A program made the position numbers and the translations under genes. Shown piece after piece: positions 21,691-31,810 of a stretch of 64,000 bases of DNA. Source of the DNA: Hippasteria phrygiana. Lineage: Eukaryota > Echinodermata > Asteroidea > Valvatida > Goniasteridae. Under the pieces are notes generated by a model, which worked only from the letters and a program-made list of their open reading frames with translations, had not been told where the DNA came from and made no database searches. The number at the start of each line of letters is the position of its first letter. Positions within the stretch are counted from its first letter, which is position 1. Location: the NCBI GenBank assembly GCA_037893225.1, contig JAZGUH010000272.1, forward strand, positions 1,922,001-1,986,000, read 5' to 3'.

Positions 21691-22700
21691 TAGACGGGTC
21701 AATTTATGGGGAAAAACACCCTTACCCCAAAAAAATTGCAACAAAAGGTTTTCCAACGGTTTTTTAGTAGTATTTGACATCAGGAATAAAAAAACAAAAA
21801 ATCTAAGAAAATCAGAAGTCCGGAAAGCTGTTATTTTCAAAATGGCGTCAAGATGGCCGCCTGTGTACCTAAAAATAGCCATAAATCATTAATTATCCAT
21901 CCTAGAGATGTAATTTTGTTGTCCACCCCCTAGTTTCAGGGGTCAACAAATCCATTAAGACTACTTAAAATGTCCTTGAGTAATAGAAAACCGAGAAATC
22001 TAAGATGGCGTCCAAAATGGCTGCCAATTACACTAATGGTTACAAGTCAATAACTGCTTACATTATGGCTGTAATATTGATGTCTATCCCTTGGTTTTAG
22101 GGATTAGAAAATCTACTATGACCAGTAAAGGTGTCATTGAGTAAAGCTTGAGTAATTTGTTACACTATAAATCCAAGATGGCGTTAAAGATGGCCGCCAA
22201 TAAGACTAAAATGGCTATATGAAAGTCATTTACTATTTACTTTATAGATGTAATTTTGATGTCTGCCGTTAGGTTGTTGGGTAACAAATTATGAAATTAA
22301 GACCAGTGCAAGTATCAATCTAGTCTTGGTTCAAGACGACAGTGATCGATAATGGTCGTGTAGCGTCGCGTATTTGTTCCATGCAGTGCGCCCTCTGACG
22401 GTACGATTAGACCAACTCATGGGCTCGCACTATCAGATCGTGCGAGCCCATGAGTTGGTCTAATCGTACCGTCAGAGGGCGCACTGCATGGAACAAATAC
22501 GCGACGCTACACGATCCATTATCGATCACTGTCGTCTTGAATTACCAAGACTAGTATCAATCAGTAATCAGTAAACCTAAAAATCCAACTTGACATCCAA
22601 GATGGCCGCCAATACTATGAAAAGGCTAAATATTTCCTGTTATTCTTGTTATTGAGATGTGTACTCCTAGATTGTCAGGATCAAAAATTAGATTTGCGTT
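21691..22700. repeat. ~165-bp tandem repeat, four diverged copies
   Basis: The block AAGATGGC...GATGGC(C/T)GCC followed by a GATGTAATTTTGATGTC-like word recurs near 21839, 22003, 22172 and 22600. The last spacing is stretched by the palindromic element at 22321-22553. No coding capacity. It lies where the polymerase of retroelement A should be. Confidence 0.7.
22321..22553. mobile_element. 233-bp palindromic MITE with 9-bp TSD (MULE-like)
   Basis: Arms of about 111 bases are almost perfectly complementary around a ~9-base loop. Ends are TAGTCTTGG and CCAAGACTA. GTATCAATC is duplicated at 22312-22320 and 22554-22562. Long TIRs with 9-bp duplications suit Mutator-like elements (inference). Each arm contains CGTCAGAGGGCGC, so the element carries that motif as an inverted pair. 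Confidence 0.85.
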
Positions 22701-22795
22701 GAATGATCGGGTTCTCAATAAATACATATATGGCAGTCATCTTGGATGAAATACATAAATATACCTGTATACCTGTATCATGTTGCTATTTACCG

Positions 22796-23935
22796 AATAT
22801 TGGACCTATGGTTCATTGGTCCTATGGGTCGTATTGCCATCCGCGATGACAGACAGGTTACGGTTAGGGTTGGGAACGTTTGAGTAAGGGTAGGGTTATA
22901 CATGTATTTAGGGTTAGGGTTCGGTATATACGTTTGGGTAAGGCATAGGCGTAGCAAGGTCATTTTAATTGGGGGTATACATGAACAAGGGCACTCGATA
23001 TATCGGGGAAACAGGGGGAAACTAACATTTTTAGGGCACAGGGAGCACTAAATTTGTTCAGTGGGTGCACAGGCGTCACCATTATTTCTAGTAATGGCAC
23101 ACTAGGGCCAGCAGCATGATGGAAATTATTTTAATGTTGCGTTGATTGTACTTTGAAGTTATTGGACTTACCAAACTAGCTTGCGACATTAAACACCAAC
23201 AGATATGTTGTAGATAGAGGGCAGGGTTTTGATTTTTTTTGTGGGAGGGAAATATCGGGGTACCAAAAAAAAAAAAAACACTTTGAAAATATTGGGGGAT
23301 GGGGGTGGGGGTGTGGGGGTGTGGGGGTGTGTAAATATCCCCTTACCCCCTCCCCCCCCCCCCCCCCCCCCGCTGCATACGCCTATGTAAGGGTGGGGTT
23401 AAGATTAGGGTTAGGGTTTAGGTGTATCTGAATACACTTGTTCATTCCGACATGGTTCATTGGCCCTATGGGTCGTGTACTGATCTGAATGAATAGTGGG
23501 TTGCTTCTGCTTGAACTCATTTTTCAACCTAAAAGAAGTGTATGAAAAGTCGAAAAGAACACACACCATTATTTGCTGCAAAGTGTCACATGGGCGGCTT
23601 GTACTAGTACAAATGTTTATCCTTTTTGATGCCATCCTCCTCGGAGACGGGTCATGGGTCCTACGGGTCATAGGTCCTACGGGTCAATGGTCCTACGTTT
23701 CATCGGTCTTACATGTCGGATCGTTAGTCCTATTTCCATCTGCTTTGAAAGACGACTGGTTAGGGTTAAGTTCATTTAGGTAAAGGAGTTAGGCTTAGGG
23801 CTAGAGTATGTCTGAATACAATTCACGAGTCTATTCTCACGGGTCGTTGGTCCTACGGTTCACAGACTGTAGGACCAGCGACCCGTAGGAACAAAGAACC
23901 ATAGGACCAACGACCCCCAGGACCTGTGTACCCGC
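22796..23935. mobile_element. Foldback-like region with 16-bp GGTCCTACGGGTCATT units
   Basis: Plus-oriented units occur at 22798-22835, 23446-23478, 23648-23722 and 23836-23862. Reverse-complement units fill 23866-23932, so the right part folds back on itself at about 23864. Between them are degenerate TTAGGG-like words (AGGGTTAGGGTT at 22910 and 23408). A separate MITE (22944-23387) is inserted. The core TCATTGGTCC is shared with the foldback element at 1282. Confidence 0.55.
22944..23387. mobile_element. 444-bp MITE, CATAGGCGTA termini, 5-bp TSD
   Basis: TIRs CATAGGCGTAGC and CATAGGCGTATGC, flanked by TAAGG on both sides (22939-22943, 23388-23392). The right subterminal region has a C run of about 20 (23351-23371). 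It resembles the 18645 element in TSD length and poly-C/G subterminus. Confidence 0.75.
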
Positions 23936-23939
23936 TAAT

Positions 23940-24275
23940 CATGAGTGGAAGGTGAAAACTCAGATAGTGGTACCTCATTGTTACAGGGCTGAAATTTTGA
24001 AACTGGCCCATGAACCACCCATTTCTGGCCATTTGGGGGTTCGAAAAACTCAAGACCGCATCTTGTGTAATTTCTTTTGGCCAAAATTTTATCAAGATGT
24101 AGGCGAATTTTGCAGGAAGTGTCACACTTGTCAATTAGTGGGCAAACCGAATCAGAACATCAAGGTTGCACCGCTTATTCCCATTCCGGCGTATGAACAA
24201 CCATTTGACAGAGTCATAATTGTTTGTGTAGGCCCGTTGCCCAAAACTAGATCAGGGCATTATGTACCTTTTTGA
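23940..24275 (+). pseudogene. Integrase N-terminal domain, retroelement A
   Basis: About 107 residues with the HHCC zinc-binding module of Ty3/Gypsy integrases: H in EILKLAHEPP, GHLGVRKTQDRI, FFWPKFYQDV, then FCRKCHTCQ. It continues to the start of the catalytic core, where the first acidic residue of the II(D)CVGPLPKT motif is Val. It stops at 24275, after which the sequence is unrelated. There is no ATG-dependent start; it is a Pol fragment. Confidence 0.85.
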
Positions 24276-24280
24276 CAGTT

Positions 24281-24490
24281 ATGGATGAGAGACCTGATCA
24301 GCGAAGTGACGGCTTCGTACGCAATGAATTATTAGATGAGCTGCGTCGGTCCATCCAAGCCGACATTAGCGAAGCAGTTCTTTCTGCCATCAAGTCCCAC
24401 GAGATGGAACAAGCGACCAGCCATTTACATCAACTCCGAGGCCACCACGGGGAACCCCGAGATTGCACTATATGCTCCCAACTGTTGTAA
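24281..24490 (+). CDS. Small unassigned ORF
   Basis: About 70 codons (MDERPDQRSDGFVRNELL start, ending CTICSQLL). A helical acidic/basic middle (DELRRSIQADISEAVLSAIK) and a His/Cys-rich end. It may be the 3' part of an ORF of retroelement B, since retroelement A sequence stops here and the B 3' LTR follows at 25490. No family recognised. Confidence 0.3.
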   Translation: MDERPDQRSDGFVRNELLDELRRSIQADISEAVLSAIKSHEMEQATSHLHQLRGHHGEPRDCTICSQLL

Positions 24491-25489
24491 CTGTCTGTGA
24501 GCAAATGTTGAACTCTTCCTTAATAAGATACTAATAGTGCAATGTTGTACCGTGGTACAAACATGTAGATTCAATGCATCTTGTATTAGAGTCGCATATC
24601 TTAATATTGGTGATCAAAAGTCTAGCCAATACAATATATTCCAAGCAACGTGCATTCTTCAATAATTATTGAAGTGTGCGGAACTGTATAAATAATTATG
24701 TGAAAAGTAGACAAGTTTCCATTCCTTTTGAGAGACAGAGGGAAGTAAATGATTACTTGTAAATTTTAAAGAGATTTTCGGTGTTGACATTTTGCATAAA
24801 CTAGTATACTCCGTTCATAATACTTGTTCATAACATTGTAAATTATTGTGGACATTCGTAAAAGACGATAAACATTTTGGTTGGTCATTTGAAATTGAAT
24901 TATTTGATTAATGTTAATCATTTGTAAGAGTAAGTTAGGCTTTCTCGAGGATTTATGATGGTATGTTGTTGCCATTTACTCTGATAGGCCTTCTTTCAAT
25001 ATTTTGTATCTTGCTATGTCGTATATACTGTGCCGACTGGATATAATTAGTTTTAAAGTGTTTTCTTGATCGATGAAATTAACAGCGATAAGAGCACTTT
25101 TCGAAACCAATTCGATGTAGAATTTGAATGAGTTTAAAATCGTTACTCCAATGTCATTGTATATATGAAAAGGAAATTGTGACCAAAACTTAATGTTGAT
25201 CTGTTAGGTACGCGTTAAGTTGGCTTTAACAAGCCTCATAGTTCTTACAATAGTTTGTTAGGAGACATTAATGTTCAGTTTCTATTAAACCGTATTCTTT
25301 AGTTCTCGAAAAACCTTTGTAAATAGTTGTTAAGAAAGCTCAAAATTATTTAAGGACTCTAGTTCTTGAATTTGTAACACAATTGGCGAATCCTATAAGG
25401 TTGAGTCGTTCTTGATGGAATCAGACATTTGAGCCGAAGACTGCAGATCCCAGGCTGGCACCTGTAAAAGAAGTAGAAATTAAATAAGT
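24491..25489. other. AT-rich 3' region of retroelement B
   Basis: No coding frame. The purine-rich AAAAGAAGTAGAAAT just before 25490 could be the polypurine tract that primes plus-strand synthesis. Confidence 0.4.
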
Positions 25490-25789
25490 ACGCTAGCGCC
25501 CTTTCTTGGTGGAGTGCGTATTATTGTTGTTTTGCCACGCTACACGCTATGAGAATTATAATTATAAGTGTTATGATGGAATGTTTTGTTCTGTATTCCA
25601 TTTGTAAACATGTATGGAATAAGTATGACTTACACGATAAGAGTTAGGAGTTGTTGTTCTGACTTCGGACGGGTCAGACCTGTGTCTGATCTCCAGGAAT
25701 AAATGGTTTAGTTCAGTATACAACTTCGAGTCAATATGCCTTAATTCTGTTACCTAATTCGCGTCTCCCGACCGAGGAAACCCTCGACA
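25490..25789 (+). repeat. 3' LTR of retroelement B
   Basis: Direct repeat of 9854-10164 with only a few substitutions and two indels. AATAAA near 25699. Close similarity suggests the pair is young relative to the decayed material between them. Confidence 0.85.
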
Positions 25790-26566
25790 ATATTTACCGA
25801 AACAGCTGGCAAACCGGGGCTTTTTCATTGACTTCTTCAGAAAATTTAACAGAAAACTGCGCGTGGTCGCTGGAACACGTGCGCCAGCAATCATCATTTT
25901 AAGTTGGCGAGGTCCAGAATCTTTAATGTGAGGGCACGCAAACAGATAACAATTTTTTAATGTGTGAGGTAACTCCAAAAAGAAATTTTGCGATTTCATG
26001 CCAAGAGGTAGAGTCTAGTTAGTGCGGCAGTATTTTCTATAGAACTAGGTGCGTACAGTTGGGAAGTCATCAAAAAGCCCCGTCACCACCCAGGTCAAAG
26101 TTGAAATACAAGATTTGATTTAATTTGATTTGGATATAAAGAAATGCCCATTCAATAAATGTAATCGCTATGTGTCCTATCCATTGTCGTCACCAACGTT
26201 GTCACTGTTGGATTAAGTGTTTTTCGAAATTGTTTTAATATCCGATCCTTTCAATTTTTTTCAAAGCAAAAGTGTTTGAAACTTTTAAATTCATTGTTTA
26301 AAAATGTAATAAGAATGGACCACTCTTGATTCATGTACACTAGATTTATCTGTACACACCTTTTACAATAATAAAAGTGTAAAACTAGATGTAGCCACAT
26401 TTAATATTTTCATGGAACTCTGTACTTAGTCTATAGTGGTTGACACGTGTGTCGCCCATTATTTGATTTTGTCGGCAACTTCCTGCACTGTCGGGAAAAT
26501 CGTGTCGAGATACATTTGTATGTCACACATTTAATGGCGTCATCAACGTCGTCACCTCTTCTTTGC
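25790..26566. other. No gene seen
   Basis: A frame at 25754-25999 (-) overlaps the LTR and has no domain. Otherwise AT-rich. Confidence 0.35.
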
Positions 26567-26801
26567 CAGAGTTTTATTCGAGTCCTTGCAAGTCCTTTCA
26601 CAAGTCCCTGCAAGTCCCTGCAAGTCCATCACAAGCCCTCCAGTCCTAATCCCAATCACAAGCTATTCAAATGAGCTGTGACAAAGGCATTCCCTTGTCA
26701 TTGTTCATCCAGTTACTTGTGACCGGCTTTATGAAAGCACTTCCGACTGGGCTATTGAAAGGACTTGTGAAAGGACTTGCAGGGACTCGAATACAACTCT
26801 G
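26567..26801. mobile_element. 235-bp hAT-like MITE, TSD TTCTTTGC
   Basis: Ends CAGAGTTTTATTCGAGTCC and, inward from the right, CAGAGTTGTATTCGAGTCC. A perfect 8-bp duplication TTCTTTGC lies at 26559-26566 and 26802-26809. The subterminal regions are runs of AAGTCC words (CTGCAAGTCC, CACAAGTCC) in inverted orientation. Confidence 0.85.
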
Positions 26802-26809
26802 TTCTTTGC

Positions 26810-27141
26810 TCACACCTCGGGACAAGTGGGATGACAACCCCAATCGAAGTGGTCTAGCGTTGCCCCGGCGATTGTGACAATTGAAGTACACTTTTGGATC
26901 AATCTAGGTATCAGATGTGCAATCAACGTAGTTGTAAATTACTTACAAATTTACCTATGGCTACATTAAAATAATATTGATAAAAATCTAATTACTACAG
27001 AGAAATACTTAGTATCATTTGAGTGTTGAGTTGAGACAAATGCAGCTAACAAAGGTTGGAATTTATACTACAAAATTGTCCTTGTAAATCCATCTGCTCT
27101 GCCCCGTCTTCTTTGCTTAGGTTGGGTGTCGTGATCTCTCC
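26810..27141. other. No gene seen
   Basis: AT-rich spacer between two MITEs. Confidence 0.35.
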
Positions 27142-27345
27142 CAGTGGCATGTCCGGGGGAGCAACTTAACCCCGGCGAAATGTTTCCATTTTTTTCAGAG
27201 AAATTGAAAGGGCCACTTCATAACCGGCACAGATCCCCCCCCCACCCTGCTTTCAAATTATATACGCAGATGAGGTCGCGTTTAAAAAAAAAAAAAATCA
27301 ATTTTGACACCCCCCCCCCCCATCCAAAACCCGGATACGCCACTG
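27142..27345. mobile_element. 204-bp MITE, CAGTGGC(A/G)T(A/G)TCCGG termini
   Basis: CAGTGGCATGTCCGGGGG at the left and CCGGATACGCCACTG at the right form a short TIR of the same type as the 18645 element. A poly-A run and a C run sit near the right end. No clear duplication. Confidence 0.65.
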
Positions 27346-28374
27346 TACAGAACACATGAGCATGGTCATGCATGGAACTATTAAGGGATCTTACTTTTCA
27401 ATTATAATTAACGTGGTTTTTAAATGCTAAATATGTTAATAAGTAAAATAAACATTACATTAGCCGATGCGTATAGTAATTGTACGTAGTTGTCACATCA
27501 AGAAATTCCAACCGGGTAAACTTTGCATACCTCTTGCGTCAGTCCTTATTGGAGTTTTAAACTGTCCCGGTCGCCTGAAGTTAAAATATTTCCTGAAAAA
27601 AAAAAAAAAACTGTTTTCAGTGCACAGACCTACACTTTCTTGGACGAACGCTTGTGCCGCACTTCATTATTTTGGGCCAGTCCAGAATATTAGTCGGGCC
27701 CGAGTAATACTTTGGCCTTTTCGTAAAAAGCACTATCTCCAGTCCCTCAATTAGGCAAGTATACTTTTTTTTAGCTCTCAGTGATTACTTAACATTTTGG
27801 CAAACTGAATGCATACAATCTGGTCTCAAAAAGGTCTTAAAAGGCTTTTGATTGCAAAAGATTGGTAAAAATACGTACAATATGTATGTTCACAAGCCCC
27901 TATCATTAACATGCATGCATTATGTATGGCCATAACTGAAAGTGCCAGCACTTTAAACTTGTCCCACTACCCCTCCCCCACGCAATCCCCACCCAGGCTT
28001 TTGAAAATATTATTCAGGGCCACCTTTCAAAGCAATATATATAATATTTTACCTGCAATATCCCACACGCATCAGCACCCCCCCCCCCCCCCCCCCCCCG
28101 CCCGGCTTCGAAAGCTGGGGTTGTCAATGAATTGAGATTGCCAGTTATATGATAGGATACTTTTTCCTAATGCACACTTATAACCAAAGTAGCCCACAAT
28201 TTATTTTTGTTAAAACAGCATATTCCAGCTAAAACAGCATATTCTTAGAAAAGTCCCGCCGGTATTAAAATACAGTGGTGATCTAAAGTACAAGAATAAT
28301 GAACAGCCTTTCGAACCAGTGTTTCTTTACCACTTTGCAGTGTTTCAAGACATTGAGATATTCCTAGTTATACA
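27346..28374. other. No gene; C tract
   Basis: A run of about 20 C at 28078-28099 and an A run at 27596-27610. No exon-like segments identified, although 3' exons of the SRCR gene would be expected on the minus strand somewhere to the left of 28574. Confidence 0.4.
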
Positions 28375-28496
28375 GGGTGTCCCCAAAAACGTATAAAGCC
28401 ACGAACACAGGGAAAATATGACCAACCGATGTACAAGGCCATCATCATTCGCCTTATTTTCCCTTCGTTTGTGAGTTACCTTTTTTGAAACACCCT
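28375..28496. mobile_element. ~122-bp MITE, CAGGGTGT termini
   Basis: CAGGGTGTCCCCAAAAA at the left is inverted as TTTTTTGAAACACCCTG at the right. It lies in the intron or 3' region of the SRCR gene. Confidence 0.6.
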
Positions 28497-28573
28497 GAAT
28501 TCCCTTGAGAGCCTCCTAGTTATATTCACTGTTGGAAATGATCAGACTATGCCAGCACCAATTAAGACTTCAC

Positions 28574-28885
28574 CTTCATGGCAGATGACTCCAACATCTT
28601 GGGTGTGGTTACACTTCGTCTTCTCCCAACAGAATGACGGGCAGTCGGTGATCTTGCTCTCCGACCCGGCGCAGGCTAGACCATCCATGAGGACTGGGCC
28701 CTGTCCTTGACCAAAGTAGGCACCAGACTTGGCCTCTTCTGCATCAGAGAAACCGAGCTGACGGCAAATCACAGCAGCATCTGCGATGTCCCAGTCGTTG
28801 TCGCAGATAGTGCCCCAGCTACCATCACGGTGAATCTCAACGCGACCGCCGGTGCGATTTGAACCACCTACCAGCCTTACGGTAT
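28574..28885 (-). CDS. SRCR domain exon 2 of receptor-like gene
   Basis: A 312-bp phase 1-1 exon: acceptor ...AACAG before 28885 and donor AG|GTGAAG after 28574. It encodes one complete scavenger receptor cysteine-rich domain: VRLVGGSNRTGGRVEI, GSWGTICDNDWD, AAVICRQLGFSDA, GPVLMDGLACAGSES, TDCPSFCW, and VGVICHE. Seven cysteines are visible; the LGF in place of LGC means the C4 of group B domains is absent. These domains bind proteins or microbial polymers outside the cell. No exon further downstream was recognised, so the C-terminus (membrane anchor or stop) is unknown. Confidence 0.9.
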
Positions 28886-29583
28886 CTGTTTATTAAGGTC
28901 CGATCAACGACTTTGTTTCATTAACATTTGAAAACAATCAAATTTCAGTTCAATATTTGTCCAGACGTTATACTAATCATTTAGTGCTGGAATGGAGAGT
29001 AACAAGATACTTTGCACATTTCTGCTCTACACGACATCTGCCCTCCACAGGCGTTCATTATTAAAGTACTGTTGATCACCACTCGTTCTATAGGCCTACC
29101 TGCCCAATGATAGTAGTTGAGTGGTTGACACTATGAACATCTATAGCAAAAGAAAAACGGCACACTAACAATGGAAATCCATTGTTACTTGGCACTAAAT
29201 CCACTGTTACTAGTTTACAGTGTGAGATCATACCTGACAGGGATGGGAAGTTTCTTCTACCCTTTATACCAACAAACCTCACTCTAGCAAGATAATTCTC
29301 CACATGCCGGAGCTTACTGTTAATATCGAAAAGATCAGTGAAAGAGCACTTCTGGGCATTTGTTCGGCCACAGACCTCACAAAAAGGTCTAGCACCAAAC
29401 TATACTATTCAAACCACATCGTCTGCAATCCAGCTAACATTTGCCAATTTTAAGTAAACGAAATTCTGCGAATAAAGCTTTTTCGAAATCTTCACACAAA
29501 AAAAGATTTCGGAAAGTTTTTTTCGAAACATTTTGAAATTTGGATTCTCATAATAAGTGGGAATCTGTCAACTCCGTTCTTAC
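28886..29583 (-). other. Intron between SRCR exons
   Basis: Canonical GT at its 5' end (29583) and AG at its 3' end (28886). A 29088-29303 frame has a plausible donor but the wrong phase for this gene and was not accepted as an exon. Confidence 0.6.
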
Positions 29584-29898
29584 TTGGCTTGCAAACCACT
29601 CCAGCTTCTCGAGAGTTGTTACACTGATCAGGGCTGGTGCAGACGAACGGACAGTCAGCCAGCCGGCTCTCCGTACCCTTACAGGCAGCTCGGTTCATCA
29701 CAATCGGAAGTTCACTCTCCCCGAAGGTCGACCCCGATTTCGCCTCCAGTGCCTCCAGGAAGCCGAGCTGGCGGCAAACAACCGCCGCCTCTTTGAAATC
29801 CCAGTCCTCGTCGCATATTGCACCCCAGGAATCATGGTGGTATATCTCCACTCGGCCGCTGAGAGCGCCATCACCGTCCGCCAACCGAACAATACTGT
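29584..29898 (-). CDS. SRCR domain exon 1 of receptor-like gene
   Basis: A 315-bp phase 1-1 exon: acceptor TTTTATTCTAG before 29898 and donor AA|GTAAGA after 29584. Complete SRCR domain: SIVRLADGDGALSGRVEIYH, DSWGAICDEDWD, AAVVCRQLGFLEA, AACKGTES, LADCPFVC and AGVVCKP, with the same seven-cysteine pattern as the next exon. The pair probably arose by exon duplication. Confidence 0.9.
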
Positions 29899-30034
29899 CT
29901 AGAATAAAAGGGCATTTTGGGCGTTGAAGGCGCTGTAAATACGGCAATTTTTAGGGATACAAATACATGTAATATGATTGGAGCACATTTCCGCATTTAG
30001 TAACATAACTATGAAAATTACAGATTGCGAAAAT

Positions 30035-30265
30035 GCGTTTGTTTTGTTTTGTTTTGTTTTGTTTTGTTTTGTTTTGTTTTGTTTTGTTTTGTTTTGTTTT
30101 GTTTTGTTTTGTTTTGTTTTGTTTTGTTTTGTTTTGTTTTGTTTTGTTTTGTTTTGTTTTGTTTTGTTTTGTTTTGTTTTGTTTTGTTTTGTTTTGTTTT
30201 GTTTTGTTTTGTTTTGTTTTGTTTTGTTTTGTTTTGTTTTGTTTTGTTTTGTTTTGTTTTGTTTT
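30035..30265. repeat. (TTTTG)n pentanucleotide microsatellite
   Basis: About 46 perfect tandem copies in the intron. It produces poly-FVLFC and poly-NKTKQ artefact frames. Confidence 0.97.
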
Positions 30266-30549
30266 AATAACAAGAGTGACTGATAATATCACAGTGACTG
30301 ATTACAGCGCCCTACTACGCGACTTTAAAAAAAGCCATGCAATAAATATCCATGTAACCATGTCTCACACACATACAAAAACGACCTGAATGTTTGTTTT
30401 CAACTTAAGTGAAAAATGTGATGATTTTAAAATCTTTCCAGTTCAGCACTAATACAGTTTTGAAGAAATTGATTCGAAGTGCGATATTTAAATATGAAAA
30501 GGAACTTTAAAATAGCATTTTCTCCAAGAAAATGAAGAAAATGTCTAGG

Positions 30550-30630
30550 CTTAGTGTTCGAGACCAAGAACACGTTCAAACCGGTCTCGAGACTGGTCTC
30601 CAGACAAAGACCAGTCTCGAAGACTACAAC
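30550..30630. mobile_element. Short hAT-like MITE remnant with GAGACC words
   Basis: Left end TAGTGTTCGAGACC; inward from the right, TGGTGTTGTAGTCTTCGAG. The subterminal repeats read GAGACC/GGTCTC. The TIR core is like that at 19786. No duplication seen. Confidence 0.45.
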
Positions 30631-31634
30631 ACCATGAAAGAGTTGTGACAACCTGCAGATCATGGACCAATGATTGCCGTTCATTGTCTGTAATTAGAAC
30701 GTGCAGCTGTTGTTCTCCCACCATTGTCCATTGTACAATTATGGTACATCGCTATTTGGGCCACCTTTTTGTCCTACTTTTCCTACAAATCTCTTTATAC
30801 GGCTTCATACAACACAAAAGACCCCCCCCCCCCCCCCCACCCCGTCCGAATAGCAAATCTTTTGTCATGGGGAAATGAAATGGCATAGGCCTACCTTAAG
30901 ACCTTTGTTTGCGTTTTCTTTGGAAAATTTGCACCTTTGTGTATTATGATCACCCTAATACAACCTGTGAAAAGATAGATTTCCCACTTATTACGTTTTG
31001 CATACCACATTCAGAGAAAACGTAGCCCTCAATTTATAAACAAACATAATGGCCATATGAACATGTCCAAACATTATTTGTATGATTCTGAACATCTGTC
31101 TGGAGTTGAGAGATGGCATGCAATACAAGTAGGGAAACAATTGGGGAATCCCTCTCAAGGTACCACTCATGAATGCAACTCTCTGGAATTAGAACAGCTC
31201 ATAATGGCATATGATTAGCCAATCGGAATAGGATTTTACAACCATGACAACCAATCACATGCCTGTGCATGCTCTTCTAACGCCGTACCGTTTTTCATCC
31301 AATCCCATGATGCATTGAGAATGTCGAAAAGGTTTATCGTCCGTGTTGATTCAACAAAGAGAATTTTCCCCAAATTGTACATGGGAAAAAATAATAATTA
31401 ATAACCTTCATAAAATGTTCAAAAAGTCCTATCACCTAAACCCGTTTTTATGGCTACCGTTATTTTTGAGTGGGCTTGCCTGCACCAGCCTGGAAAATTA
31501 CGACGATGTACCCGCAATGCATGGATTTTGTACATTATAGTTTGTTACCCGAGTCGTATCTCCGTAACGGAAGCTCACAATATTCTGCAGCGCCAGACTA
31601 CATGTACATGTGTACCACACAGAACACGATACCC

Positions 31635-31810
31635 TGCACGATATGGGGAAAAATGGTACCCCCCCCCCCCCCTTTTATCCCTATACCCTAAGCAAACTCC
31701 AGATTATTGTTTTCTAACACATCCCCCTAGATTTCTGAATAGAATTCCTGAGATTCCGGGAACACAATGACCAACACAAAAGAGGGTCCCCTTTTCCCCC
31801 ATATCGTGCT
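31635..31810 (-). mobile_element. MITE of the ATATGGGG family, full-length copy
   Basis: TGCACGATATGGGG at the left and CCCCATATCGTGC at the right form the TIR. The interior shares the GAACACAATGACCAACACAA block with 7350 and, reversed, with 42443. It contains a C run (31657-31671). Confidence 0.75.

Noticed and set aside
21355..21892. Poly-EY, poly-ST and poly-LV proteins
   Set aside because: Translations of the (GAGTAC)n array.
29088..29303. Extra exon of the SRCR gene
   Set aside because: A plausible donor exists, but the open frame has phase 2 at its left edge and no SRCR sequence; the two SRCR exons join in phase without it.
29899..30389. Long frames of FVLFC or NKTKQ repeats
   Set aside because: Pure products of the (TTTTG)n microsatellite; present in several frames on both strands.
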